64,000 nt of DNA from Roseivirga ehrenbergii (lineage in GTDB: Bacteria > Bacteroidota > Bacteroidia > Cytophagales > Cyclobacteriaceae): positions 682,001-746,000 of the forward strand of contig NZ_LQZQ01000045.1 of NCBI RefSeq assembly GCF_001593005.1. The letters are read 5' to 3'. Within the stretch, counting starts at the first letter, position 1; the number at the start of each line of letters is the position of its first letter. Positions 34,540 through 42,885 of the stretch are shown here, one piece after another. Below the pieces are notes generated by a model. The model did not search any database and had not been told where the DNA came from. It was given only the letters and a program-made list of their open reading frames with translations. The position numbers and the translations under genes are program-made.

Positions 34540-34657
34540 CGAAATGCTAATTGAATAGACTACCTCGCCAGTTATAACTATCGATGTGCGCACCAGTCTG
34601 CCAGCAGGCCTTAGATGTTTATGCTGCAGCTCCGGCAAAGGCACAACTACCTAGGAG

Positions 34658-34686
34658 TCTTCCCGAAACAAGTTCGGGACAGACTG
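34658..34686 (+). repeat. Hairpin repeat copy 2
   Basis: TCTTCCCGAAACAAG followed by TTCGGGACAGACTG, the same element as at 33844-33872 (27 of 29 identical). It lies 33 bases before the start codon of the MepB-like gene. Confidence 0.75.
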
Positions 34687-34719
34687 AAATTACCGAGTCA
34701 ATATCTTTATTTCAATCAA

Positions 34720-35223
34720 ATGCCCATTCCAAACCTCAAAACCATTAAAGACAATATCTACAAACCTTTGGGTTTTGAACTCACCAACTTTGAAGCAGAA
34801 AAAGAAAGCCAAGAATATGGAGCCTGCACATTCCTGCTTAATGGTTTACAGATTGTGAGTAGAAATGCGAAGGTCACCCCTACTAAAATTGGGCAGTTTG
34901 TTACGCTTTGGAAACGATTGAACAATGGCCCAATCCAGCCTTTTGATACTTCGGACCAAATCGATTTTGTAGTCGTTAATGTGCGTTCTGAAAATCAAAT
35001 TGGCCAGTTCATTTTCCCCAAAAAAGTATTGATTGAAAAAGGCGTTTTCTCCACTGCTTCCAAAGAAGGAAAAAGGGCCATTCGGGTGTACCCTTTATGG
35101 GACAAGCCCACGAGCAAACAAGCCCTCAAAACGCAGCAATGGCAATTGGATTACTTCCTATTGATTGATGAGGGCGGTCAAACGGATATACAACACGCTC
35201 AAAAACTGTATTCAAAAGTTTAA
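34720..35223 (+). CDS. MepB-family protein
   Basis: A 167-residue protein matching MepB. Blocks are ESQEYGACTFLLNGLQIVSRNAKVTPTKIGQFVTLWKR (about 28-65), DQIDFVVVNV and GQFIFPKKVLIEKGV. In Staphylococcus the gene neighbours the MepA efflux pump, but its function is unknown. It is cytoplasmic with no signal. I chose ATG 34720; an in-frame ATG 105 bases upstream would run through the hairpin repeat. Codon use resembles the chromosomal genes rather than the cassettes, so I place it outside the array. Confidence 0.82.
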   Translation: MPIPNLKTIKDNIYKPLGFELTNFEAEKESQEYGACTFLLNGLQIVSRNAKVTPTKIGQFVTLWKRLNNGPIQPFDTSDQIDFVVVNVRSENQIGQFIFPKKVLIEKGVFSTASKEGKRAIRVYPLWDKPTSKQALKTQQWQLDYFLLIDEGGQTDIQHAQKLYSKV

Positions 35224-35297
35224 ATCTACACTGGTCTTAGGTACTGTCTTAAAAAGCAAGCTAATACTAGTAGTGGAGTAAAACAATTTCTATAACG

Positions 35298-35344
35298 TTA
35301 AATCCAGAAGCGTATTCATTTTATAAATATGCTTCTGGATTTAA
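35298..35344. terminator. Bidirectional terminator
   Basis: TTAAATCCAGAAGC and GCTTCTGGATTTAA form a perfect 14-bp stem around a 19-base loop. It lies between the convergent MepB-like gene and the subunit gene, overlapping the latter's stop codon. Confidence 0.78.
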
Positions 35345-35835
35345 ATATCTGAAAGTGTATATACTACATCAAAGGTACCTGAGGCATTAAGTTCCTCAGA
35401 CTCCTCTAATAGCTTGTAAGAAAAGTTAATCTCCGATTTCTGCAACTCTCCTTCAGAACCTAAAGGAAATAATGCAAAATCAACAGGGCTACCTATTTTA
35501 ATCTTTTGATTATCATGAAGTATACCTGAGTTCTTAGAGTTATCCGTTAAAGCCATTTCCAAATACTGGTTTGTTGGTGATGTTCTATTTGGTTTAACTT
35601 CTACCTGAAGGTTCCTAACTTTGTTAAAGTCATCTCTCAACATTACTGACCCAGTGTAACTTAAAGAAACTCCATGTAAATTTTCTTGAGTAATATTTGA
35701 TTGATTTTGAATTTCTAACGTGGCCAATTCTGGTAGAATAACTACGAACTGATGCGAGGCGAAATTATTCTGAGCCAATAGACTTTGAGCACTTAAAACA
35801 CCTACTACAAACAGAAATGACATGACTTTTCTCAT
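35341..35835 (-). CDS. Secreted subunit-like protein (ASHQ family), paralogue of 50474
   Basis: A 164-residue exported protein with a signal peptide (cleavage near SLLAQ). The mature start NNFASHQFVVILPELATLEI closely parallels NIASHQLDVNVPEVALLDI in the protein at 50474-51112. Both end in a strand of the form VVYTLSDI/IRYTLSDL. The core is beta-rich with YLEMALTD and INFSYKLLEE. I take it as a candidate fibre or pilus subunit handled by the chaperone/usher-like pair at 44376-47989. It has its own promoter: a TATCTTTG box at 35852-35859, with a weak copy of the shared operator 40 bases upstream. Confidence 0.7.
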   Translation of the reverse strand: MRKVMSFLFVVGVLSAQSLLAQNNFASHQFVVILPELATLEIQNQSNITQENLHGVSLSYTGSVMLRDDFNKVRNLQVEVKPNRTSPTNQYLEMALTDNSKNSGILHDNQKIKIGSPVDFALFPLGSEGELQKSEINFSYKLLEESEELNASGTFDVVYTLSDI

Positions 35836-35898
35836 AATAATATTTTTTTTTCAAAGATAAGATATAATCGTTGAAAAGCACATGTCTATCGGTTAATT

Positions 35899-35920
35899 AC
35901 AATCATCTGTGGATAGGACA
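35899..35920 (-). promoter_or_regulatory. Operator-like motif copy 6 (weak)
   Basis: The minus strand reads CCTATCC-N4-ATGATTG against the consensus TTCATCG-N4-TTAATTG. It is a poor match, but it sits 40 bases from the TATCTTTG box (35852-35859), the spacing seen at the stronger copies. Confidence 0.4.
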
Positions 35921-36089
35921 GAGTTATTCGAGCGCACTTATTTATTAACAGACTTTTTGAATTCCGGAAAATCGTTAAAGGTTCTACCTTCAGAAATAGA
36001 GCAGAATTGATTAATAGCTCAGAGCCAATAATGTGAGGAACAAAACCTAGGTGCGATACACCCAATAGATTTATAACAAGAATCGGAGC

Positions 36090-37253
36090 CTAATTTACTG
36101 GCAGCGTAAAAAAGAAAGTCGTACCGAGGCCTTTTTCTGATTCCAGCCAAACCTTCCCTCCGTAGGAGTCTACTATTTTCTTCACTACAGAGAGTCCTAT
36201 ACCTGAAGATTTTTGATTGCCATCAAGGCTCTGAAAAACCTGAAATATTTTATCGAAATACTTCGCTTCAATGCCCATTCCATTATCCTTTACATAGAAC
36301 TCATTACCTTCTTCAACCTTTCTGGCTCCAACTCTTATTTGGCAGAAGGGCTTGTCACTGTACTTAATACTATTTTCTATGAGGTTCTGAAATAACTGAT
36401 GCAGTGTGAATAAATTACCCTGAATGGTTGGCAATTCAGTTTCCACTTCAATAGAAACATGGGCTGGAACCTTAATAGAAGAAATAGTTTTGGCCAGTAA
36501 ATCAGATAAATCGACTGTTTGATTACCTGTGTTTTCTTTGTCAATTGTTGAATACTTAAGTATGCCATCAATTAAGCTATCCATTCGTTCCAGATTGTCG
36601 CTTATAAGGCTAAAAGTTTCTATTCCTTTTTCGTCAATGAGGTTTTCATAATCTTGCCTGACCCAAGTTAAAAGCGTTTCAATGTTCCTGATGGGAGACT
36701 TTAAGTCATGTGAAACCACATGTGCATAATCACTCAATTCTTTGTTTTGCTTCTCTAAATTATGCAGCAATATTTCTCTTTTTCGGAACACGTCAGAAGC
36801 TTCAAGAGAAACCCTAAACTTCTCAATAATCGGAGACAATTGATTGATTTCCATCTGCAGGAAGGCATCGCGCTTTGATCCGTATAGAAAAAGTAGCCCT
36901 TCATCTTTTAGATTAAAAACAGCCACTGCCCCACCATTTAGCTGAAATGGTGCAATTTTCTGAATATCATCAGTAATAGGTGAAGAGAAATTATCACCTC
37001 TATCGTGCAGTTCCTTCACTATGCATTTATCGCTATTCATTACCTCTAGTTGGTGTTTTTCCGGTATTGAATAAGTGATTTTGCACTCTCCTTCTCTTTG
37101 GGTGTAAATCCAGCAAGAGTTTAGGTCTTTTCTGGCCATAATGAGCCTTAGTAGTGAATTGCAATTCTCTTTATAGTCGAATGATCTTCCAATGGCCATG
37201 GAAAACTCATACAACTGTAACACGTCCATTACATTCTTACTGAATTGATCCAT
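36090..37253 (-). CDS. Histidine kinase with GAF-like sensor
   Basis: A 387-residue cytoplasmic kinase. Residues ~1-150 resemble a GAF-type sensor (CNSLLRLIMARKDLNSCWIY, LNGGAVAVFNLK). A HisKA domain carries the phospho-accepting His in YAHVVSHDLKSPIRN (about 178-192), followed by a HATPase domain with N-box QLFQNLIENSIKYSD and G boxes VKDNGMGIE and SSGIGLSVVKK. There are no transmembrane segments. It is the last gene of a five-gene operon with a receiver, an H-NOX protein, a PAS kinase and a FIST protein; only two bases separate it from the FIST gene. Confidence 0.9.
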   Translation of the reverse strand: MDQFSKNVMDVLQLYEFSMAIGRSFDYKENCNSLLRLIMARKDLNSCWIYTQREGECKITYSIPEKHQLEVMNSDKCIVKELHDRGDNFSSPITDDIQKIAPFQLNGGAVAVFNLKDEGLLFLYGSKRDAFLQMEINQLSPIIEKFRVSLEASDVFRKREILLHNLEKQNKELSDYAHVVSHDLKSPIRNIETLLTWVRQDYENLIDEKGIETFSLISDNLERMDSLIDGILKYSTIDKENTGNQTVDLSDLLAKTISSIKVPAHVSIEVETELPTIQGNLFTLHQLFQNLIENSIKYSDKPFCQIRVGARKVEEGNEFYVKDNGMGIEAKYFDKIFQVFQSLDGNQKSSGIGLSVVKKIVDSYGGKVWLESEKGLGTTFFFTLPVN

Positions 37254-37255
37254 GT

Positions 37256-38350
37256 TTATTCGAATAAACCTACAACCACGGTTTTATTAAACAACTGTAG
37301 ATAACCATCACCAAAGGAGGATATCTCTCCCAAAGTAAGAGCACCTTCTATAGGCATACATTCACCACTTGCATTGAGTTGGCTTGAAATAGCCTTTAGT
37401 TCTCTTTCATAATCCTCTTCCAAAAAAAGCACTCTCGAAATGCAATCACTTAAATATGCATGTTGGGGGTTTTCAATTTTGCCCATCACATCTTTAGCAG
37501 CTTCCTTCGCGGCATTAATCAAGGTTTCAGCGTCTCCATTGAGAATATCCACTACCGTATTTTCAATCACTTCTCCAATACAAATCAATTCACCCTTCTC
37601 GTTTACATCGATTGGGTCTCTAACCACATATTCAGAGCTATCCTTCAGAATTCCAAAGGGATATGCTTTGCTGATCTCAAAGAAATTATCATGTGTAATT
37701 TCCTTTTTACCATGCTCCTCAACAATGGCCTTGTACACATCAAAAGCATTTTGCCAATTGATCTGTTGAATAACGTTTCTATCTGATTTGGTGACTATGT
37801 ATGGACCAGAAACCTTTTGCCAACCGTGTTTCACACCTAAGGCCATTTTTGAAGAGGCAATCAAACCAACGGCTGCATCTTGAAAAACGCCATCTTTATT
37901 AAAAACCGAAGGGATTTGTTTTAAAGAAAGGCTACCTGTTCCTGCACCGAAATAAGCCAAATCACCTCCGTAAATATTATAAAGCCGTTCGAGGTAGAGC
38001 GAAAGATTCTGGGTCAAGCCATCGGCAAAGGTGAATAAAAAGTGCTTGGATGCGTCCAGCTCGAAAGCCTCTGGCTGAAAGTCAAGACCATCGAGACCTT
38101 TAACCAAAAAGGTGTGTTTTACATTAGAAAAACCACTAATCACAATTCCCTCATCATACACCTTATTGGCTGAAATAACTTTAGGAAATATGCCTCCAAT
38201 AAATTCTACACCAGCCCCATTTAGTGCTTCAATCAAATCTGTAAGACTAATTGAAGTGGCTTCTGCCACAGAAATCACCACCGTTTTTCCTTGGTAATTG
38301 GCCTGAATTTTTTCCAGCACTTCTTCGCTTTGAATTGTATTGATATACAT
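37256..38350 (-). CDS. FIST-domain sensor protein (NosP-like)
   Basis: The 364 residues span FIST-N (about 20-200: NGAGVEFIGGIFP, FLFTFADGLTQ, GAGTGSLSLKQIPSVFNKDGVFQDAAVGLI) and FIST-C (about 215-350: AFDVYKAIVEE, AYPFGI, ECMPIEGALTLGEISSFG). FIST proteins bind small ligands. One subgroup, NosP, binds haem and reports NO to a co-transcribed histidine kinase. Here the gene lies between two kinases, and an H-NOX gene is in the same operon, which favours an NO-related role; haem binding itself cannot be shown from sequence. Its ATG directly follows the upstream kinase stop. Confidence 0.85.
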   Translation of the reverse strand: MYINTIQSEEVLEKIQANYQGKTVVISVAEATSISLTDLIEALNGAGVEFIGGIFPKVISANKVYDEGIVISGFSNVKHTFLVKGLDGLDFQPEAFELDASKHFLFTFADGLTQNLSLYLERLYNIYGGDLAYFGAGTGSLSLKQIPSVFNKDGVFQDAAVGLIASSKMALGVKHGWQKVSGPYIVTKSDRNVIQQINWQNAFDVYKAIVEEHGKKEITHDNFFEISKAYPFGILKDSSEYVVRDPIDVNEKGELICIGEVIENTVVDILNGDAETLINAAKEAAKDVMGKIENPQHAYLSDCISRVLFLEEDYERELKAISSQLNASGECMPIEGALTLGEISSFGDGYLQLFNKTVVVGLFE

Positions 38351-40339
38351 TTAATGTCCGTTTTTCTTAAGTTTTACATAAAACGTGGTGCCCAGCCCCT
38401 CTTCACTTTGTAGGCTTATTTCACCGTTATATTGCTCTACAATCTTTTTTACTATACTGAGGCCAATACCCGTTGATCCATTTTTACGAGAAGAATCCAA
38501 CGACTGAAAAATGCCGAAGATTTTTTTATGATAGCGCTCCGGAATACCTATACCATTGTCCTTTATGGCAAACAGATAATAATCTGAGGTTTCTTTACAA
38601 CTAATTTCTACCAAACCCTTTGGCTTATCTATGTAGTTAATAGCATTGCTTATCAGGTTTTGAAAAAGCTGCTGAATGCGCATTTCATTGGCGAAAACTG
38701 TGGGCAAGTTGTTTTTAATTTCAACCTTTATATGTGGTGGGATATATATTAAGTCAATAATGTTCTGAACAACTTTATGAATTGAAACAGACGTTTCTTC
38801 TTCAGAAGAACGTTCTATTTCAGAATAGGTAAGAATACCATTAATCAGGTTTTCCATTTGTTCTACCGTACCTTCAATCAAATCGAGGTTCTTACTCCCT
38901 TTTTGCTCAATTATATCACTACAATCTTCTTTAATCCAGCTTACTAAAGCCGATATACTTCTTAGTGGCGACTTTAAATCGTGTGATACTACATGTGCAT
39001 ATTCCTTCAATTCTAGGTTACTTTTTTCCAGCTGCTCTAATAATTGCTGCTTTTGTTTTTCGGCACGCTCCTGCTCAGAAATATCCTCCAGCATAACCAC
39101 TTGGTACTTAATTTCGCCTTTAGCATCACGCACTGCACTCACACTTGTTTTAGCATACAGAATATGGCCATCCTTTTTTAAATACCTTTTTTTCACTGTG
39201 AACATACTTAGCTCACCTGACATCATTCTCTTGAAATAATGGCTTGACTCTTCAGCATCGTCAGGGTGGGTAATATCTTGAAAAACCATAGTTTTAAGTT
39301 CTTCTTCGGAATACCCCATCAAATCGCAAAAGGCTTTATTTACTTTGGTAAGAGAACCTGCGTCAGATAATGCAACTCCCAATGGAGAGTTATTTACGAT
39401 TATTTCTAACTGCTCTTGTTGCTCTGCCAATAACTCATTTTTCTTAGATTCTTCGGTAATATCTTCCAAAATGGAAAGGCGATATTTAGGTTTTCGATTC
39501 TCGTCAAAAATGGTGGTAACATTCACCCTTACCCTAATGAGTCCGCCACCTTTACGCTTGAGCAACTGTGTAAAAACAGCGTGCACCTTCTGCCCCAACT
39601 CCATATCGGCTTGCAGTTTTTTCACCTCTTCCATATCAGATTGCCTGATTAACTGAAGACTGTTTAGCTGCTGCACTTCTATGGCCGAATAACCAGTCAT
39701 CCGTTGAAAGGCCTCATTAGACTTAATAATCTTGCCTTGTTCGGTGAGCACTATACCAAAAGGGGCGCTATTGAAAATGGTGTATAGTTCAGCACTTTGT
39801 GATTCAATAAGCTTTCTGGCTTTCGACTCTTCGGTGATATCGCGCACAATACCTTCAGCAGCAATTGGATTATTCTGTTCATCATAAACAATGCTGGAAT
39901 TAATATGTACTAGTTTGTATGTGGCATCTCTGGTATATACTCTAGAAACATAATCTGTATAGGTGCCTCGTTTTAACAGCTCTTTAAAGGCATTTGCTGT
40001 GTAGAGATAATCGTCTCTATACACCAAGTCCGTAGCATTGATTAATTCTGTTTTGGGGTTATAACCAAAAAGTTCTACCGCTGCATCGTTCATTTCCAGC
40101 ACATTGCCCTTAAGGTCTATTTTTACATAAGCATCTGCTAGGCCTGAATAGTTTTTCCTGCCTTGATTATAGTCAAGCTCTTTAGGTTTTTCTCGAAGAG
40201 ATGCTTGGGCAATTTTGAGTTTTTGCTGAAGCTCATACAGTTCAAGTGATTTCTCTTCCAGAATCTTCTCCGCTTCGTTTCGGGCTGCTTTTTCCCTGGC
40301 CAATGCCCTTTCTAATAAGTGTATCTTATTATCAGTCAT
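38351..40339 (-). CDS. Multi-PAS histidine kinase
   Basis: A 662-residue soluble kinase. An N-terminal coiled coil (LERALAREKAARNEAEKILEE, about 7-55) precedes three PAS domains at about 70-175, 185-300 and 310-420 (each with a LFGY, MTGY or LMGY turn). HisKA follows with YAHVVSHDLKSPLRS, then HATPase with NLISNAINYID, IKDNGIGIP and STGIGLSIVKK. It has no receiver or membrane segment. It starts eight bases inside the end of the H-NOX gene. H-NOX proteins typically inhibit or activate a partner kinase on NO binding, and this protein is the obvious partner. Confidence 0.9.
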   Translation of the reverse strand: MTDNKIHLLERALAREKAARNEAEKILEEKSLELYELQQKLKIAQASLREKPKELDYNQGRKNYSGLADAYVKIDLKGNVLEMNDAAVELFGYNPKTELINATDLVYRDDYLYTANAFKELLKRGTYTDYVSRVYTRDATYKLVHINSSIVYDEQNNPIAAEGIVRDITEESKARKLIESQSAELYTIFNSAPFGIVLTEQGKIIKSNEAFQRMTGYSAIEVQQLNSLQLIRQSDMEEVKKLQADMELGQKVHAVFTQLLKRKGGGLIRVRVNVTTIFDENRKPKYRLSILEDITEESKKNELLAEQQEQLEIIVNNSPLGVALSDAGSLTKVNKAFCDLMGYSEEELKTMVFQDITHPDDAEESSHYFKRMMSGELSMFTVKKRYLKKDGHILYAKTSVSAVRDAKGEIKYQVVMLEDISEQERAEKQKQQLLEQLEKSNLELKEYAHVVSHDLKSPLRSISALVSWIKEDCSDIIEQKGSKNLDLIEGTVEQMENLINGILTYSEIERSSEEETSVSIHKVVQNIIDLIYIPPHIKVEIKNNLPTVFANEMRIQQLFQNLISNAINYIDKPKGLVEISCKETSDYYLFAIKDNGIGIPERYHKKIFGIFQSLDSSRKNGSTGIGLSIVKKIVEQYNGEISLQSEEGLGTTFYVKLKKNGH

Positions 40340-40871
40340 GTTGAATCATAAACTTTACTTCAGTTCCATTAGACTGAATCATTTTCAGCTCTATTTCACA
40401 TTTTTCATGATAATGATCGAAGGTCTTTCTTATTAATGCTTCGGCAAACTTGTAGAGCGCTCGCTTTGAATGATAGATCATTTCCATCTGGTTTGGCCCT
40501 ATCTCTCGTACTTCGAAGGTCGGCAACTCAGCATCAGGATATATCTTCCTCACCTGTACGTGAATATGTCCTTCCACAGAATGAAGAAAGGCCACCGGAC
40601 TATTATACTGTTTGAAGATGTGAGGATAATTTGTTTCTAGGTAGCCGAAGAAATAAAGGCCATACTCGTAAATGAGCTTTTCTGCCGGGATAGCAGTTTT
40701 TTCACTTAAATGACCAATCAACTGAAGCATTTCCACAAAATCATATGTGCCAATAGAGGTATAAGCTCCTTTCGACTTCAAGTCTGAGCTCTCCACAATA
40801 TAATCCACCATTTCAAGCCCAAACTTGGTTTCTACCATTTCTAGAAACTCAGTAAAAACAATCCCTTTCAT
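40332..40871 (-). CDS. H-NOX haem NO/O2-binding protein
   Basis: At 179 residues it has the usual length of a stand-alone H-NOX domain. The proximal haem ligand lies in the segment SVEGHIHVQVRKIYPDAELPTFE (His102 or His104). The haem-propionate motif YxSxR is YHSKR at 133-137. In facultative and aerobic bacteria H-NOX binds NO at picomolar-nanomolar levels and controls a neighbouring kinase or cyclase. Here a receiver gene precedes it (4-base ATGA overlap) and a PAS kinase follows it (8-base overlap). No distal Tyr suggesting O2 binding is evident, which I infer loosely. Confidence 0.88.
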   Translation of the reverse strand: MKGIVFTEFLEMVETKFGLEMVDYIVESSDLKSKGAYTSIGTYDFVEMLQLIGHLSEKTAIPAEKLIYEYGLYFFGYLETNYPHIFKQYNSPVAFLHSVEGHIHVQVRKIYPDAELPTFEVREIGPNQMEMIYHSKRALYKFAEALIRKTFDHYHEKCEIELKMIQSNGTEVKFMIQHD

Positions 40872-41287
40872 ACCGTTATTAATTGATTAATATTCCAATA
40901 AGATAGCACCTTATCGATTTTATCTACATAGTCATCGTATTTAAGGGGCTTAAGAATGTAACCAGCTATACCCATACGGTAGCACTCTAGCACATCTCTA
41001 TGGTTGTTTGAAGTAGTTAAAACTATTGTAGGAATAAATTTCAACCTCTCGTCTGATTTAAGTTTTTGAAGAAACTCAAGTCCGCTAATCCTGGGCATAT
41101 TTAAGTCCAGAAATATTATATTAGGTACAATGTCCTTTTCTTCTAAAACATGAAGAGCCTCTTCACCATTACTTGCTTCTATAATTTTGTTGGTGAAACC
41201 CAATTTAGTAACGGTTCGATCGAACTTCATTCGTTCAATCATATCATCTTCTATAAACAAGATGCTTGGCATTGCTTTTTGAGCCAT
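40868..41287 (-). CDS. Single-domain response regulator (receiver only)
   Basis: A 139-residue receiver domain. The acidic pair is IEDD near the N-terminus, the phospho-acceptor is Asp in IIFLDLNMPRISG, the conserved Thr is in IVLTTSN and the Lys is in LKPLKYDD. There is no output domain, so it probably shuttles phosphate or regulates kinases by binding. I chose the ATG at 41287 (MAQKAMPSILFIEDD); upstream in-frame codons at 41380-41350 run into the promoter region. It is the first gene of the H-NOX/FIST operon and lies 111 bases downstream of an operator-like motif. Confidence 0.88.
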   Translation of the reverse strand: MAQKAMPSILFIEDDMIERMKFDRTVTKLGFTNKIIEASNGEEALHVLEEKDIVPNIIFLDLNMPRISGLEFLQKLKSDERLKFIPTIVLTTSNNHRDVLECYRMGIAGYILKPLKYDDYVDKIDKVLSYWNINQLITV

Positions 41288-41397
41288 TTTGATAAGTTCT
41301 AAGAGTGTTGAAGTGTTAAATTCTAAGTCTAATGACCAAAAAATATGAGTCATATGCTTAGTTAGTCTGTTCAAAATCAACTATTGATAGACGAAAC

Positions 41398-41443
41398 GCA
41401 ATTAAGTGTCGATGAATGGTTTTCACCGACACTGTGTAATTAC
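41398..41443 (-). promoter_or_regulatory. Operator-like motif copy 1, with an inverted second copy
   Basis: On the minus strand 41398-41419 reads TTCATCG-ACAC-TTAATTG, the consensus form. Immediately beside it on the plus strand, 41422-41439 reads TTCACCG-ACAC-TGTGTAA, a second copy in opposite orientation. It lies 111 bases upstream of the receiver gene of the H-NOX operon. A TAnnTTTG box at the standard distance is not evident here. Confidence 0.55.
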
Positions 41444-41482
41444 TCTCTAGTTTGTATGTTTAATAAACGAAGTTAGGAGACT

Positions 41483-42751
41483 TCAATTTTTAACTACACC
41501 CTCTACCTGCTTTTGAAATTGTATCTCAACTCTTCTATTTCTAGCTCTGCCTACAACTGAACTGTTATCTGCTAACGGATTTCCTTCACCAAACCCGTTG
41601 GTTGACATTCTCGAAGACTCTACTCCTGCCTTAACTAGATACATTTTAACACTTTCTGCTCTTTTGGCTGACAGGCGTGTATTAATAACATCACTATCTA
41701 CACTGTCGGTAAACCCACTAATGATGAGTGTAATCTCTGGGTTTTCTTTCATTAGCTCAGCTAACGACAGCAGCTTTTCATGATACAACTTCTCTACCTC
41801 AGCACTAGCAAACTTAAAGTGAACTATCTTAATTGGAAGCTCCAACTGCGGGCAACCTCCATCAATCCCTGCCTTCTCTGGGCAAGCGTCTAGACTATCT
41901 TCAATTCCGTCTCCATCAGTATCGGGACAGCCTCCAAACTCCTTCAAACCAGCTATTTCTGGACATTTATCTTCTACATTGATTATACCATCACCATCAT
42001 CGTCTGGACAGCCGTTCATGTCTCCAGCCTCTAGCGGACACTCATCATCTTTATCGAGTACACCATTGCTATCAGTATCTGGATAAGGACATCCATAATT
42101 ATCCTTTTCTCCATATTCATTCGGACAAGCATCGTTTTCATCCAAGACACCATCTTTATCGGAATCGGGCTTATTGCTAACGGAAAAAGATAAGCCGAGA
42201 GAAAACCTCTTAAAAGTAGCTTTGGCATTTCTATTCTCACCCACCTTAGCCACTAATTGTAAATTGTCAGTAAACCTATATGCCATACCAGCTGCTAAAG
42301 GGATAGAAACACTAGCTCCATTGTCTGTTTCAATTAGACTTTCATTAAAATAAGCCAAGCCTAATCCAACTTCTACAAAAGGAGTAAGCCGAGACTCTTC
42401 CTTTAAAAGGAGGCCGTTATTAAACTTAAACCTTCCAGCCAAACTAAAAGCAGCTAAGTTTGAGCGAACTCTGTCGTTGGCTATAAGCTCCTGTGTATTA
42501 TTAGTATAATCTAATACTTTCCCCATCGAGACTTCTGCATTAAGGTTAAAGGATTTATTGAGATAATGACCAACTCCTATGGAAAAGGATGGGTTGTCTA
42601 TCTTAAAAACATTTTCTATCGGGTGGTTTAATAATGAGTTATACTGATTGTTATCTAAAGTGATGGATAACCAAGTTTTTTGATCATTAAATTGAGCAAA
42701 ACAAGGCAGTATAATTACTGATAGTAATGTTATAATTAAGAGCTTTTTCAT
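41483..42751 (-). CDS. OmpA-family outer-membrane protein with TSP3 repeats
   Basis: A 422-residue protein with a signal peptide (cleavage after PCFAQ). Residues ~20-185 form an outer-membrane beta-barrel (FSIGVGHYLNKSFNLN, MAYRFTDNLQLVAKVG). Residues ~190-300 hold calcium-binding thrombospondin type-3 repeats (DSDKDGVLDENDACP, DTDSNGVLDKDDECP, DDDGDGIINVEDKCP, DTDGDGIEDSLDACP). An OmpA C-terminal peptidoglycan-binding domain follows (ISGFTDSVDSD, RLSAKRAESVKMYL, GRARNRRVEI). It lies at the 3' end of the usher cluster and could anchor the structure to peptidoglycan. Its own promoter has a TAAGTTTG box at 42775-42782 and an operator motif 41 bases upstream of that. Confidence 0.9.
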   Translation of the reverse strand: MKKLLIITLLSVIILPCFAQFNDQKTWLSITLDNNQYNSLLNHPIENVFKIDNPSFSIGVGHYLNKSFNLNAEVSMGKVLDYTNNTQELIANDRVRSNLAAFSLAGRFKFNNGLLLKEESRLTPFVEVGLGLAYFNESLIETDNGASVSIPLAAGMAYRFTDNLQLVAKVGENRNAKATFKRFSLGLSFSVSNKPDSDKDGVLDENDACPNEYGEKDNYGCPYPDTDSNGVLDKDDECPLEAGDMNGCPDDDGDGIINVEDKCPEIAGLKEFGGCPDTDGDGIEDSLDACPEKAGIDGGCPQLELPIKIVHFKFASAEVEKLYHEKLLSLAELMKENPEITLIISGFTDSVDSDVINTRLSAKRAESVKMYLVKAGVESSRMSTNGFGEGNPLADNSSVVGRARNRRVEIQFQKQVEGVVKN

Positions 42752-42822
42752 GGCTTTTTGCTTTTAAGGTTTATCAAACTTAATCGCAAAAAATAGGCTA
42801 TTACGGCCAACCTAGGTAGACT

Positions 42823-42844
42823 GCAGATAAGTGTCGATGAATGT
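42823..42844 (-). promoter_or_regulatory. Operator-like motif copy 2
   Basis: The minus strand reads TTCATCG-ACAC-TTATCTG. It lies 41 bases upstream of a perfect TAnnTTTG box (TAAGTTTG, 42775-42782) and 72 bases from the OmpA/TSP3 start codon. Confidence 0.65.
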
Positions 42845-42885
42845 AGTTTCTATTAAGGCAAGACAAAAAAAATTAATCGTGGTAA

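Noticed and set aside
35878-35899. A first candidate for operator copy 6 (GCACATG...TATCGG)
   Set aside because: It resembles the motif partly but lies only 19 bases from the -7 box. The weaker copy at 35899 has the 40-base spacing seen at the stronger sites, so I kept that one.
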